This document shows, piece after piece, positions 52,035-64,000 of a stretch of DNA of 64,000 bases. Origin of the DNA: Tetrahymena thermophila SB210 (lineage: Eukaryota > Ciliophora > Oligohymenophorea > Hymenostomatida > Tetrahymenidae); contig NW_002475959.1 of the NCBI RefSeq assembly GCF_000189635.1, positions 186,001-250,000 of the forward strand, given 5' to 3'. The translations under genes were made by a program, and so were the position numbers. Within the stretch, counting starts at the first letter, position 1; every line of letters starts with the position of its first letter. The notes under the pieces are model-generated. The model did no database searches, had not been told where the DNA came from, and saw only the letters and a list, made by a program, of their open reading frames with translations.

Positions 52035-54358
52035 ATGAAGGGATTAGATTTGTATCCAGATTAGCCATCTGACAAATGGAACAAAAGAATAGCTTACTAT
52101 TTTGATGAGACCATTGGATGCTACAATTATGCCAATGGCCATCCTATGAAACCTCTCAGAGTGGCAATGACAGATACACTAGTTAGATCATATGAAATAG
52201 ATAAGAAGATGAATCATTTCGTAATTTATTTTTAAGATTATTTGCAAGATCAGCAGTAATTCAAACAATCAAGATCAGTTTTTAAACGATAAGATCATCC
52301 TTAGTAGTATTAAAAACTGGATTGGTTTTAATTGAATTTTAAACTCATTTTTACTTCCTTTTTGATGTACATTTTTTTAATAGGATAGGGATTACGTAAA
52401 CACATACATCAGAGCAGTTAATGAAAAGATCTTAACAAACTTCCACTCTGACGAATACATCGAATTGATACAAAAAGTTCATCCTAACAACAAGCACTTC
52501 TATGAAGATCAGTTATATAGATGTAGAATTTTGTTTTGGATTAATTACAGGAATTAATACTATGCATGAAAATTCATATTGTTATTGCATTATAGTTTAT
52601 CACTAACCTCACATAGATTTTAATTCACCAATCTATACTAAGTAACTAAACCAATTTTATTTTTATTATTTAGTTAATTTTGGTGAAGATTGTCCTGTGC
52701 TTGACAGATTATATGATTACTGCTTGACATACGCAGCAGGTTCAGTTGGTAAAACATTTTTAAATTAGAAAATTAATATTAATATAAAGAGTTAAACAAA
52801 CAAATTGATATTCATTAATTCATTTTAAATTAATCATAAAAAGCTGGCGCGAACTTGCTTGCCAACTAAAAAGTTGATATTGCACTTAACTGGTCAGGTG
52901 GTTTGCATCATGCTAAGCAATCAGAAGCATCAGGTTTTTGCTATATTAACGATTGTGTTTTAGCCATTTTAGAATTGCTTAAGTATTGCTAATTTTATAT
53001 TTAGAATTATCATATTTGGCTAGATAATAATTTTTTATATTCTCCTATCAAATAAACAATAGAATAAAAGAAACACTGATTAATATTAAACTAGCAAAAT
53101 AAACACAATAATAAATGATTAAATAAATAAGTTTATTTATTGATATATTTATTGATTTTTAGTTGAAATTTTGAAATGAAAAGTTCACTTTTCGTTACAA
53201 TTAATATGATGAAATATGACTTTAATTATTATAAATATAGAGTTTATCAAAGAGTTTTATATATCGATATTGATATACATCATGGTGATGGTGTTGAAGA
53301 AGCCTTTTACTTAACTGACAGAGTCATGACTTGCTCATTCCATAAATATAAAGATTATTTCCCAGGTAAATAAAATTTGAACTAGAATAAAAGAATTCAT
53401 AAATATAATTTAGGAGAAAATAAATTCAAAATGTTTGCTTAAATTACAATAATTCGTCAATTTTAAATAATTTTTGATTATATTTATTAGGTACTGGACA
53501 TCTTGATGATATTGGTACTTAGTAAGGTAAGTTCCATGCAGTTAACTTCCCTTTGAATGAAGGTTTAGATGATGAATCATTTGTCTATATTATGAAACCT
53601 GTTTTATAAAAGATTATGGATACTTTTAGACCTGAAGCTGTCGTTTTATAATGTGGTGCTGATAGTTTGTCTGGTGATAGATTAGGATGCTTCAACTTAT
53701 CTATCAAAGGTAGCCAATAATAATACAAAATTTAAATTATAAATATACTTTATTATGAAATAAGGTCATGGTGAATGTGCTAGATTTATGAAATCTTTTG
53801 GTGTACCTATTATTTTATTAGGAGGTGGTGGATATACTCTTCGTAATGTTCCAAGATGTTGGGTTTATGAAACTTCTGTAGTAGTAAATGAAGAACTATA
53901 AGATTGTAAAAATTAATTATTTAAAATATTAAAAAATTAAGTTAAAAATAAAAATAGAAATGCCTTAAAATGAGTTTTTGCACTATTTTGGACCAGAATA
54001 TAAATTGCATATGCCTATCAGTAATATGGAAAATTAAAATAGTAAGAGATACTTAGAAGAAGTGATGTAATTAATACTAAAATATTTAAAAATAAAACAT
54101 AACTTAACTGATAAATAATTTATTAAACTATTAGAAACAAAATCAAAATTAACTTAAATAACATCAGTCCAGGAACAGTCCACATTTCCAATTATAGTAG
54201 CAAAGTAAATTAATATTTATTATCAAAATAAATATATATTCAATTATAAAATTAACATAATTAAGCCTGAATCAGTTTTAATAGATGCTTCCGAAATAAT
54301 TTCAGCTGTTAAAGATCTTAAGGAAGAAAGAGAAGATAAAAAAATGGATATCGAGTGA
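52035..54358 (+). CDS. Class I (RPD3-like) histone deacetylase
   Basis: Ten exons (52035-52220, 52384-52522, 52674-52748, 52844-52982, 53241-53365, 53491-53709, 53765-53905, 53958-54066, 54135-54204, 54266-54358) join without phase conflict to give 431 residues, the usual class I length. The enzyme removes acetyl groups from histone lysines through a zinc ion, in the nucleus within corepressor complexes. It begins [20 protein letters not shown] and has GHPMKPLR. Catalytic elements are complete: the paired histidines of GGLHHAK (H155, H156), zinc ligands D191 and H193 in DIDIHHGDG and D279 in [13 protein letters not shown], and the catalytic Tyr in GGGGYT (Y318). [10 protein letters not shown] and NISPGTVH follow, then a short acidic tail. 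Nine introns of 52-258 bases are many for so short a gene. Macronuclear transcription or chromatin remodelling in development is the likely role. Confidence 0.96.
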
Positions 54359-55210
54359 TAAATATTTTTTTTTAAAGTTTTATTATTAATAAATTATAAT
54401 TAAAATAAATATTTAATAAAAATAAATAGCTAAAATAAATAGAAATATTTATTTATATATATCAGTAATTTTAAATATCTTTAAGAGCTTCAATTATTTT
54501 ACTTACTTACTTTCTTACTTAATTGCAATTTAATTATTTTGTTGTTTACTTTAAATTAAATAAAATAATATGTATTTTATATTTAGATTAATTAATTATT
54601 TTTAAATAAATAAATTCTTATTGACAATCATAGTTTTTTAATTTATTTTATGAAAAGTGTGTGTAATTAATACAAATATAAAACTGAATAATAATATTTT
54701 ATTGTTTTAAATAAGAATTATAAAAAATTTTATTAGTAATTTTATTTTAAAAGAAATGTTTAATTAAAACAAATGGTATTTTGAAAAATTCAAGAGAAAA
54801 AATTGATTTATTTTAATTGAACATGACTAAAAAATATTTTTAATATAAAATTATTTAAAAATAAATTTTCATAATGAAGTTATTATTATTTTTCATAATT
54901 TAATTAAAATTAAAATAATATTTTTAAAACTAGGATGTTTAGGTTAAATTATTTAAATTAATTCTTTATTTTTATTTTATCAAAGTATGTATCTTTTGCT
55001 TTCGATAACTTAACTATAAGAGAAAAAAAATTATACCTGATTTTTCTAACATTCAACATAAAAAAAATTAAATTGTTTTTATTATATTTAGCTTACATTA
55101 AATAAATGTTTTCATGATTTTGCTTAATTATATTTGCTTAAAATTTACTCGTTTTGATATCCATTTTGCAAATGCTGTAATTGCAATTATCTTAACAATA
55201 TAAAAACTGG
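54359..55210. other. AT-rich spacer
   Basis: No coding frame with normal composition, no repeat and no RNA-like structure. It is almost wholly A/T runs between the deacetylase stop and the next gene. Confidence 0.65.
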
Positions 55211-58200
55211 ATGCATTGTTATTATTTTAGATTTCTTTTTTTGTTGCTTGATATATTTTCATTATTTAATATATATTTAAGAAATTTATTTAGAAAACAA
55301 CTAATTAAGAAAGTAAAGTAATCAATATTGAATTAAAATTTAACTAGGAGACTCAAGATTGTGCTTGATCTAAAGCAGACTCCAGATGAATTAAAGTAAC
55401 TTCATTTTTGGAAGAAAAAGCTTTATTTAATCTTTAATCATTTAAACTATTTGAAAGATACTCATACTTATGAAGAGAGTCCATCTTTTTAGGATTCTTT
55501 TATAGATTAACAATAATAAATTAAGAGTAATTTATCTCTTCATACATTGCAACCAAACGATACTTTTCATGCTGAATACTAAACTCAGAATCCTCCCTCT
55601 TTTCAGGAAAAGAATCTATTTATTAACTAGTTAAATACCAATGAATACAGTCATGATAACTTTGAAGTTGATTAAGTAACAGGAGAGTAAGACTATTTAA
55701 ATGATGGTGAAAATAACACTAGAAATTATACTATAAATTACAATCATGTAGAAAATAATTAAGATGAAGATGATGAAATATACGCTGATTACTTGCCTGA
55801 AAATTTCTTTGAGCAATTAAAACCGAACCCAAGCTAATTTACAATGAATTTTAATTAGAACACTAAAAAAAAGGAAGAAAGAAAATCCATAAATAATCGT
55901 TCAACTTCTCTTAAAAAAAGAATAGAATAAAAAAATGTAAACTGATACTTTTGTGTTTTAAACCTCTATCAAATCGCAATTTTAATATAATTTTTGATTA
56001 ATAATATCTCACTTTTACTAACATAAAATAAGGATGAGATGTTATACACTAGAGCCGCCAAGTAGTAAATATGCCAAAACCTCGTTTAGCAATAGGTAAT
56101 GAAAATTTTTATAATTTCATTGACATATAAAATATTATTTGAAGCTCTATTTTTAGTTACTGATTTTCATTTTATAAAAGATTGATAAAGAAATCAAATA
56201 CATGTCTAATGCAAAAAAAATGAGCCAAAATAGCTATAGAATAGTGGCAAAAAAATTAGAAAATGTAATATCTTCAAAAATGGCAGAAATTGACCCCTCT
56301 TTGAGTAAAATATTGACATTTTCTCAAGTAGGCAGATTATTCTAGCTGCTTGATTTATTCACTGTAGTTAAATTTGATGAAAACTCATAAAGTATTAATT
56401 TAATTGATTTATTTTTATTATTATTATAATTATTCATTTGCATCTTTTGCATAAATATCAACAACCACCAAAACCCTTTAATTAAGTTTTTAACGAATTT
56501 CTTAATTTTGCGAAAATATCTTCATTTATTCTTTCATTGATAAATTCGTTTGCATTTTCTTTTGCGCAATGTTAAATACAGATAACTACAATTTATTAAT
56601 ATTTCAAACTGAAATTGTGCTAAAAAATCACATTTTTTATTTCAATTATTCTATCAGTTAAATTAGAATACTTCAAAGTAAATATTTTTAATTTATATTT
56701 AAAAAATTAGTCATCATCGAATAAAATATAGATCCTCATAAAAAACTTAGATTTGCCCAAGAAGTAAGAATAATTTTTAATTATTTTATTTTTTCTAATC
56801 AATTTATTTTCATTTTTTGACAAAAATTTTTCATTTATTTTGGTTTAATCTTTTAATTAAATATTAAATTTATTTTAAATAACTTCCATTCAATTATTTA
56901 GATAAATAACTAAATAAAAACTAAAAAATCTTTTTATTTTTTCTTTTAAGATAGATTATTTAGATTAATTTTTTATTTCTTTCAAAAAAAATTGTTAAAT
57001 ATGAAAGATATTTTTGTTTAATTTAAAAAACAAATTTATTAAATTATTTTCAATATCTTTACTTAATTTAACAAAATGAATAAAATTTTTTATTTTAATT
57101 TTGATTGAAAAATATTTTTTCATTGATTTTTAATAAAATTAATTATTTGCTATTTTAATTTTATAGACAATGTTTCACCAATAATTTTGGTTTTTTGTTG
57201 TGAATTATATCAATAAAGAGACTGTATTGGGAGAAATAGTTTTTTCTACTCTGAGAATATTGATGGATCCAATGCAATTAACGATTAAAGAAACTAAAGA
57301 TTTCTTAGCTTAGTATATGGGTAGGACACTTACATATTTAGAAGAAGATAGAAAAGCTGCTTAAGAGAGAACATAAGGATTTTAGCTCTGGAGCGTTGAC
57401 GAAATTATCAAGGCATTTCGCTAGATTAATGAATAAAGAATTTTAAGGGAAAAGTCTTAAAACATAAATAATATTAATAATGTAAATAAAAATAAAGCAA
57501 GCAATAAAGATTTAGATAAAAATATTTATACTTTCAAACCAACAATTGATAAAAACTCTTAATTAATTGATGAAATGCATAGGAAAAAATTTGCTATGGC
57601 ATCTAGTGGACTAAATATCACTCCTATTAGACATTCAAATGCAACACAAAACACAAAGAGTATACAAAGTACTAATAAACTTATAAATTTACTCTAATCT
57701 TCCTAAAGTAACTAGAATCTGCATTCTTAAGCTAGTATTTTACTCTAACAGTAAATGAATTAAACTCTGATCAATAATTAAAGCAATACAAATAATTTGA
57801 ATCACAACAGCAGCTCTTTGAGTTTTTTAAATAATACAAATAATTAAGTTAATTAACACCCTAACATGAATTACAACGAAAATAATTCTACAACTACTAA
57901 TGCTACAAGTGACTATAGAAGCACTACTATGAATACTGATGTGGCTAATAATAGCTCTGAAAATTCATAAAGAAACAGTGATAAATTTCTTTCTTAAAAA
58001 GTTAAATCTCTACTTTCTCAGCATTAGCATCCTTCTAGAACGAATTTAAATACAAACAATTAAAATTTTAACACTTTGTAGCACAATAGTCATAATAATA
58101 ACAACCAAAATGGCTAAATTGGAATGAGTGAATATGATCATGAAGATCCTTAGAGCTACTTCTCAAAAATTAAAAGATGTGCTACATTAAGCAGTTTCTA

Positions 58201-59661
58201 AATTCCAGAGGAAGATTATATAGAAGATATTAGCCACATTCCTTCAAATAATTTTGAAAAACCAATAGATAGAGTCAACATGATGCTATAGAAGTAGCAG
58301 CAAACCTAGAGAAAAATCAGTTAAAAAAAGGAACAAATAATTTAGGAAGTAAATTAATTTACTAATAATTAATTAATTATTTACTAATTAAATATTTTAA
58401 AGCAAATGAAGGAATGTACTTTTAAACCATAACTTCAAAGAAGTGTTTCTCCTTAATACTCTGCATATTCTAGAAATCAAAAAGAATTATTACAAAGACA
58501 GTAGCATGATATAAACAAAAGATAGTAAGCAGCAGAATAAAGAAATAGATAAAAGTAAGAATATGAAGAAAAACTATTAAATGAATGTACATTCTAACCT
58601 TCGTTATCTCCTTCTTAAAGGTTTTTCATTGATTTTTTTCTGAATTTTTAAAATTAAAATGAAATAAATGTGAATTTATTTATTTATGTATAGGCTCATT
58701 AACAAAACAAGTAAATCACCAGTTTCACCTAAAGGGTTTGAATAAACTGTTCATAGAATGAGAGCTGCTTAGGATATTTAGCGTTAAAGCAGAAAAGCTT
58801 TTGATTAAGGATCGTAATTAAAAAATTTAGATTTATTAAAATGAATAAATTGTTTATTATTATTTATTTATATTTAATTTTTAATAAATTTACTTAATTT
58901 AAACTCAAATTAAATTTTAGATATAGCTCGAATGCCTAAATAGTAAGAAATTCTGTTGTTAGAAATTCATTAAGTCCAAATGTTGAAATTAATAAATAAA
59001 TTTAGATATAATAAAGCTTTTAGAAGCAAAATCCTTCTTAATAGCAAGAACAATACTTATAATAAGTAAATTAACAAAAATAAATTTAATAAGATTTTTC
59101 AGAAGATTTAGAAGGAGATATGCTACAATAATAACCATAATAAGAAAAATAATAATTTTACTAGATATATGAAAACTAAAATTAAAGTGCAAATCAAATG
59201 CATTAATAAAAATAAAGCATAGTTGAAAAAGAAAACGAACAAAGATTAGATTTAGAAAACTAATTCATTAATGACTAATAAAGTTTTGTAGAGAAAATAA
59301 CAAATAAATAAAAACCTAATTTTTAAGATTAAACATTTGGAGATTCATAAAAGAAAAACCAATAATTAGAAATTTATTAAAAACCAAAAGCTAAGCCATT
59401 TTTTGTGCTAGATATTATTACACCAAAAGGAGAGTAATTTAAAAAAACCATTTCAAATAAAACAAATAAGTTATTTAATTATTTAAAAATAGGAAAGCAG
59501 CTTTAGAACTATTTAAGGATGATGATATTTACCAAAAAGCTGAAGTATTCTCTTAACAATATTAATTAGACGAAATTACATAAAGTAAAATAGAATAGAT
59601 CCTAGATTAGCAAATGCAAAAATATCTCTTAAAAAAATAAAACACTGTAAAAAATAATTGA
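55211..59661 (+). CDS. Asn/Gln-rich protein with EF-hand-like module and TFxP motifs
   Basis: Exons: 55211-55936, 56033-56095, 56181-56391, 56658-56677, 56711-56763, 57167-58348, 58403-58620, 58694-58813, 58921-59433, 59493-59661; about 1,091 residues. The first Met is tentative: the frame is open from 55211, but clear coding composition starts near 55355. Exons 2-6 form a helical module (LTFSQVGRLFQLLDLF, FWFFVVNYINKETVLGEIVF, STLRILMDPMQLTIKE), which resembles the EF-hand-like N-terminal module of a protist family. That family carries TFxP motifs further on, present here as YTFKPTIDKNS, CTFKPQLQRS and CTFQPSL. It usually belongs to basal-body, axonemal or cytoskeletal proteins; this is recall, not a search. 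An Asn/Ser/Gln-rich linker and a Gln-rich C-terminal part with DDIYQKAEVF follow. The joint between the 20-base exon 4 and exon 5 is one base out of phase, so a boundary there is wrong. Confidence 0.75.
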
Positions 59662-60572
59662 TTTTAAACCAAATAACATACTATTTTCAACCAAATTGAT
59701 AATTAAGAAATCTGTAAATTATTAAAATATTAAATAAATGTTTAACAAAATAATTAAAAAATTATATATATTATAACAATAAATAAATAAATCAATAAAA
59801 TAAACTTTCAATTATGTATTTTTCTATCCATTAATAATTAAATAAATAAATGTATATATATTTTGTATAAAAAAATTAATAAACAAACATTATTTCAGAT
59901 TTTTTAATTTTAAATGAATATAAACTTTTATTTAACTTTTTAAAGTACTTTATTTCAAAAACCATAAACCATATTATTTTTTTATTATTTTATTTTAAAA
60001 TTAATTATTATAAATTTTTAAATAATTTTAAAATTAGGCTATCAAAAAAATTTTTTTGGAATTAAATTGAATTTTAGTTTATAAGTTGTATTTTTAAATA
60101 ATTTGTATGTATGAATTTATTAATAAAATTATATTAATTTTACAAAGTAGAATTTAAGAATAAAAGCAATTGCTTTATGGATTAATTTAATATTAAATTA
60201 TTATAATTTATAAAGGATATTAGCAATTAGATTGCTAGTAGATCGATTTTAATTTTGATTTGTATATAAAGTTAAGAAAGGAGAAGAAGGAGATATATTG
60301 TTAATATTAAATAAATAAAGGATTTATGTAGATTTATAGATAAATAGAAAGAAAGAGATGTTTTGAATTGAAAGAAAACAAAGAAAAAGTATCTTGTTTG
60401 TGAAGATACATACTAATTTGAGTTTGGTTGGAATGATAAAATTTTAATTGAGATAATTATTTGATTATTGATTTTAGAAAATAAGGAAAGAAATAAATTA
60501 AATAGAAACAAATAATAGCTTCAAATAAAAATATCTTTAAAAGGGGATTGTATATTTTTAATATAGATAGAT
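59662..60572. other. AT-rich spacer with a purine-rich 3' part
   Basis: No gene is visible. Bases 60260-60480 become purine-rich (AAGAAAGGAGAAGAAGGAGA), which may be the 5' untranslated leader or promoter of the mitochondrial protein gene starting at 60573. Confidence 0.6.
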
Positions 60573-63500
60573 ATGATCAGAAGTATATTGAAATAAGTTA
60601 AAGGAAATTTGACCAAGGGTAATAGCTTCAATGCTAAGTTAAATGAAATCCCAGTCAGATGTTTTTCTAGCTCTACTGGCGAGGGTAATGAAGGCGACGC
60701 TCCTAAGAATTAATAAGAATAGCAACAATAAAAGGATTAGCAACCATAACAACAACAACAGCCTTTATAAAACTAAGGAAAGAATTAGAAGTAATTTGAT
60801 AACAAGAGAAACTTCTAAAATAACTAATAAGGAGCAAATGCTGACAGGAATGCTGATAAATAGAAAAAAAATTTCACACCATTTAAGCAGCGTAATTTAA
60901 AGCTATTTTTAAAAATATTTTATTTATACCAGATGGAAATGAGTCGTTTGTTTTCTCAAGTAGAAAGAATCAAATTTAAACTAAATCATGATTGTTTTGA
61001 AAATTAAAATGTTATTAGCTGCAAATGAAATTATTGAAAGTAGCTAACAAGATATAAAATGATTAGGGAATCAAAATTAAGAATGATAAAATATTTTAAT
61101 AATGAATTTAGTTTCATATAAAAGAGAATAAAAGACATTCATTTAGATCTACAAGATTTAATCTTTTATTAGATTTTCAATTTTACATTTTAATTTATAA
61201 AATAATTAAATAGAATCCAACAATCAAAATTACAGAAAGAGGGAAGACGGCGAATCTGATCAACAAAATCAAGGAGGTTTCCGTTCTAACTCCTAAAACC
61301 AACAAAATTCTACTGGATTTACTTCCAGCTAAAACTAGAGAAACTAACCTAAGAAGGAAGTCCTCTCATTTAACTTAAAAAAAGCTGAAGATCAATCCAA
61401 TAGAGATTCATCTAATTAGCAAGATAACAAGCAAAGACCTCAACGTCCTTAAAGAGAAAACTAAAATGACCAAGCAAGCGAATAATCTGAAGGTTAATCT
61501 TACCAAAAGAGCTCTACTTCTTCTTATGGTAGTGAAGGAATGTTTTTGAATTAACTTTTTAAAAGCGAACAAAACAAAACTGAAAAGTAGAAGGGTGCAA
61601 ACTAGCATTAATAATTAATGAAAAGAATTAAAAGCTATGAATAGAATGGCAATCCCTCAGAACAAGAAATGCGTATGGCTATCGAATGTTATAATTCTTG
61701 TGGTCTTTACGATAAGACTATTGCAACCTTCTAAACCTACAAGGATAATTTTGTAAAAGGTAAATAAGGAGTTAGTTTGAATGAAACTATTTTGAATTCT
61801 GTATTTGAGTCTTATTTAAAGAATTCTAGCTCTAAGTTCAATGATGTCAATGAATTCTTCCTTATACACTTTGCTTAAACAAAATAATTAAAGCTTATTT
61901 ACAAAGATAACATTCAAAACTACATCTCTAGAGTGTGCATCGATCCCTATTTAAATTTATCTCAACGCATTGAATTCTTATCTGAATTCGTTAACATGTT
62001 TACCAACTCCTAAGATGCTGACTCTTTAGTCACTTCTTCTTTTAACAACATTGATCTCTCTTCATTATCAAGCTTGTTTGGTAATGCTGACACTTAGTAG
62101 TATATTTAGGCATCTAAGACTCTTGCTACTTTGATGAATTTAAGCATTTAACATAACAAAGGATCTTTCAATTAACTTGGCAAAAACACCGAATTCAACA
62201 AAGTTCAATTCGAAATTATTAATACAAAGAAGATCTTCAACAACCTTTTGAATTTAAAGTAATACGAAATCTGCAGAGAAATAGTTGAAGCTCTAAGCAG
62301 AGGAAATTTACTTCACTCTCACACTTTCACTAGCAAATCTAGCGAGCAACAAAAGTATATTGACTACAAAGACCTAATTAAATTCTCTCTTGACTTCTAG
62401 GTCTCTGTTAATTACTGGATTGATGTCATTGCAAAGAAAGTTGATTTTGAATCTTTCACTTAGCTATTTTCAAGCGCTATCCTCGAATTAAGAATGAATC
62501 AAAATCCCCCAAAAGTATTCTCCATCGAACAAGTTTATGATTTCTTCTACAATATTTCAAACTACGGTAATTTTTAATTAAAACTTTATCAGAAAATTAT
62601 ATTTTTATATAGATATTTATTAATAGCAATTTTATTTTTAAAATATTATTAAATTATTTAAACAAGTAATCTGATTTTTTTTATTGATTTTGAGCTTTAA
62701 ACAAATCACTTTTTAATATAATTTAATAAATTAAAATATTGCTTAAAAAATTTAAGGATTGAACGTAAAAAAAAAATCATTTAAATATTTTAAAGATAAT
62801 GCAAGTTATTTAAAATCAAAAGACATAATTATTTTATTTTTATGATTAAAAGCACATCAAATAAATCAAAAAAACTAAAAGAGAATAAATTTTATTTTTA
62901 TGCTTGAAATTAACTTTTGCAATAAACAAATAAGACTTCAATTTATTTCTTAATTTTATTATTTGCTATTGAGACATTAAAATTGATAATTATTTATTTA
63001 AATTTTTTGAATTAAATTTTTAATTTTTAATTAAAGGTGCACTTAATCCAACTTAAGTTTATATCTTGATGGATATTTCTATTTACTTGAAGGAATATAA
63101 TTTGGCTATTGAACTCTTCACTCACCACTAAAAATATACTAATAGACGTAGAGATAATTTTGTTTATGAGAAGATGATTTAGGTTGTTAATTCAATCAAT
63201 TTAAGATAATAAGCTGGTAAGTCTAACAAGGACCACGTTCTTTAAGCTTACAGAAAACTCTACACTGAAGCTGAATAATAGACTGGAAAACCAATTGGAT
63301 TTTTGAATTCTAAGATTTACGAAATTAAGAGTTGCATCTTAGACTAAAATCACGATAGTGCTTATTCTATTTTCAATGATCGTTTCTTGAAGGAAAGTAT
63401 TGCTAACTACTAAGCTTTGAAGATGAAATACTTCTTATTGCTTTTACTTGAAAAGTAAGACGAAAGAGATTTGTAATATTCTGAAATTTCTATCAACAAG

Positions 63501-64000
63501 TTCATCAACGGATTAGCTCCTAAATAACTTATTCAAATTTGGAATGACGATAGAAACGATACTTATCTTGCTAAGTAACTTGCAAATAAAGAAAACGACT
63601 ACAATGAATTTGTTAAGCGTATTGAAGTTGAAAAGTACTACTCAATTATCAAGCGTGATATTAACAACGGCTTCTACACTATTGAAGATCGTAGACAAAA
63701 TATGGATGTAATGATGAATGAATATGAACGTTACGTTATCGATAACTTCGAAGTACTTGATCCTGAATATACTCTTGATGGTAAATTAAAGGGAGCAGTC
63801 CTTGACGGTATTCTCAAAATTAGAAAATATGAAGTAAAGCATGATTAAATATATATTTTTTGAATTAAATTAATAATAACTTGAAAATTAGGAAGTCCAC
63901 TTAAAGAAGGAAGAAAGAAGAAAAGAAAAACAAAGTAAGAAAGGAGAAAAAGAAAGTGACTCATAAACAAGCTAAGCTCTCATTCAACATTAAAAAGAAA
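60573..64000 (+). CDS. Mitochondrially targeted helical protein (3' partial)
   Basis: Exons 60573-60891, 61214-62566, 63037-63833 and 63892 to the window edge. All joins agree in phase; introns are 322, 470 and 58 bases. The N-terminus (MIRSILKQVKGNLTKGNSF ... VRCFSSS) is a classic basic amphipathic mitochondrial presequence ending in a likely cleavage site. A Gln/Asn-rich linker follows (about 50-190), then roughly 650 residues of alpha-helical sequence (for example EVLSFNLKKAEDQSNR, MAIECYNSCGLYDKTIA, QVYILMDISIYLKEYNLAIE), with spacing that looks like TPR- or PPR-type helical hairpins. Codons are rich in C-ending forms, as in well-expressed genes. It may be a mitoribosome or organelle RNA factor; no family is recognised. 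If the last intron is retained the protein would end at TGA after KHDQIYIF. The spliced reading into a Lys/Glu-rich tail is preferred. Confidence 0.8.

Noticed and set aside
53176..53373. Separate ORF starting [12 protein letters not shown]
   Set aside because: Its first part is the 3' end of a deacetylase intron; the conserved [11 protein letters not shown] sequence belongs to exon 5, entered through the AG at 53239-53240.
60643..60900. 85-codon ORF starting MKSQSDVFLALL
   Set aside because: It is a shifted frame of the first exon of the mitochondrial protein gene, whose true frame starts at 60573 with a clear presequence.
1..64000. Possible tRNA or rRNA genes, telomeric G4T2/C4A2 repeats, transposases
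   Set aside because: Scanned by eye for tRNA B-box-like GGTTCGAATCC, rRNA-like GC-rich blocks, telomere repeats and transposase motifs on both strands; none was found. A covariance-model scan could still reveal a diverged small RNA.

Overview
The window is nuclear DNA from a ciliate close to Tetrahymena. Long reading frames stay open only if TAA and TAG are read as Gln and TGA is the sole stop. The DNA is very AT-rich, introns are small GT...AG sequences packed with A and T, and spacers are almost pure A/T. Conserved proteins (a DHHC acyltransferase, two protein kinases, a class I histone deacetylase) confirm the code, because their aligned residues only appear when TAA/TAG are Gln. All exon models were built by hand from reading frame, splice dinucleotides and family motifs.

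Left third (1-20.4 kb, all + strand): the 3' end of a Ser/Gln/Asn-rich gene; a lone GC-richer, hairpin-forming patch that may be a small RNA gene (about 1911-2020); then three tandem paralogues of about 5 kb each (2477-7498, 7927-13203, 13501-18897). Each encodes a 1,670-1,800 residue Cys-rich type I membrane protein with a signal peptide, hundreds of CxxC-type cysteines, a conserved membrane-proximal domain, one membrane span and a short tail. A single-exon DHHC palmitoyltransferase follows at 19480-20391.

Middle (20.4-41.6 kb): poorly coding DNA with two weak minus-strand gene traces (22.3-23.3 kb), a 1,925-residue Gln/Asn/Ser-rich prion-like protein on the minus strand (25710-31562), an empty AT-rich spacer, a small ORF with a possible p53-like/NDT80-like strand pattern (34482-34973) followed in the same frame by TGA-broken sequence, a multi-exon unknown gene (35.9-37.2 kb) running into a compact ORF with unusually GC-rich codons (37351-37713), and an 885-residue Gln/Asn/Lys-rich protein on the minus strand (38939-41596).

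Right third (41.6-64 kb): two diverged ULK/ATG1-like kinase paralogues in tandem on the minus strand (42490-44484 and 46533-49055), which share three intron positions. Between them lie three degenerate tandem copies of a 284-bp non-coding repeat. Next come a short-intron gene of unknown function (49252-50075), a ten-exon class I histone deacetylase with all catalytic residues (52035-54358), a ten-exon Asn/Gln-rich protein with an EF-hand-like module and TFxP motifs typical of protist axoneme or basal-body proteins (55211-59661), and the 5' part of a gene for a mitochondrially targeted helical protein that runs off the end (60573-64000).

No operon-like logic is visible. The functional groupings are the tandem receptor-like family and the kinase pair, both products of local duplication. 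No tRNA, rRNA, CRISPR, transposase or telomeric repeat was found.
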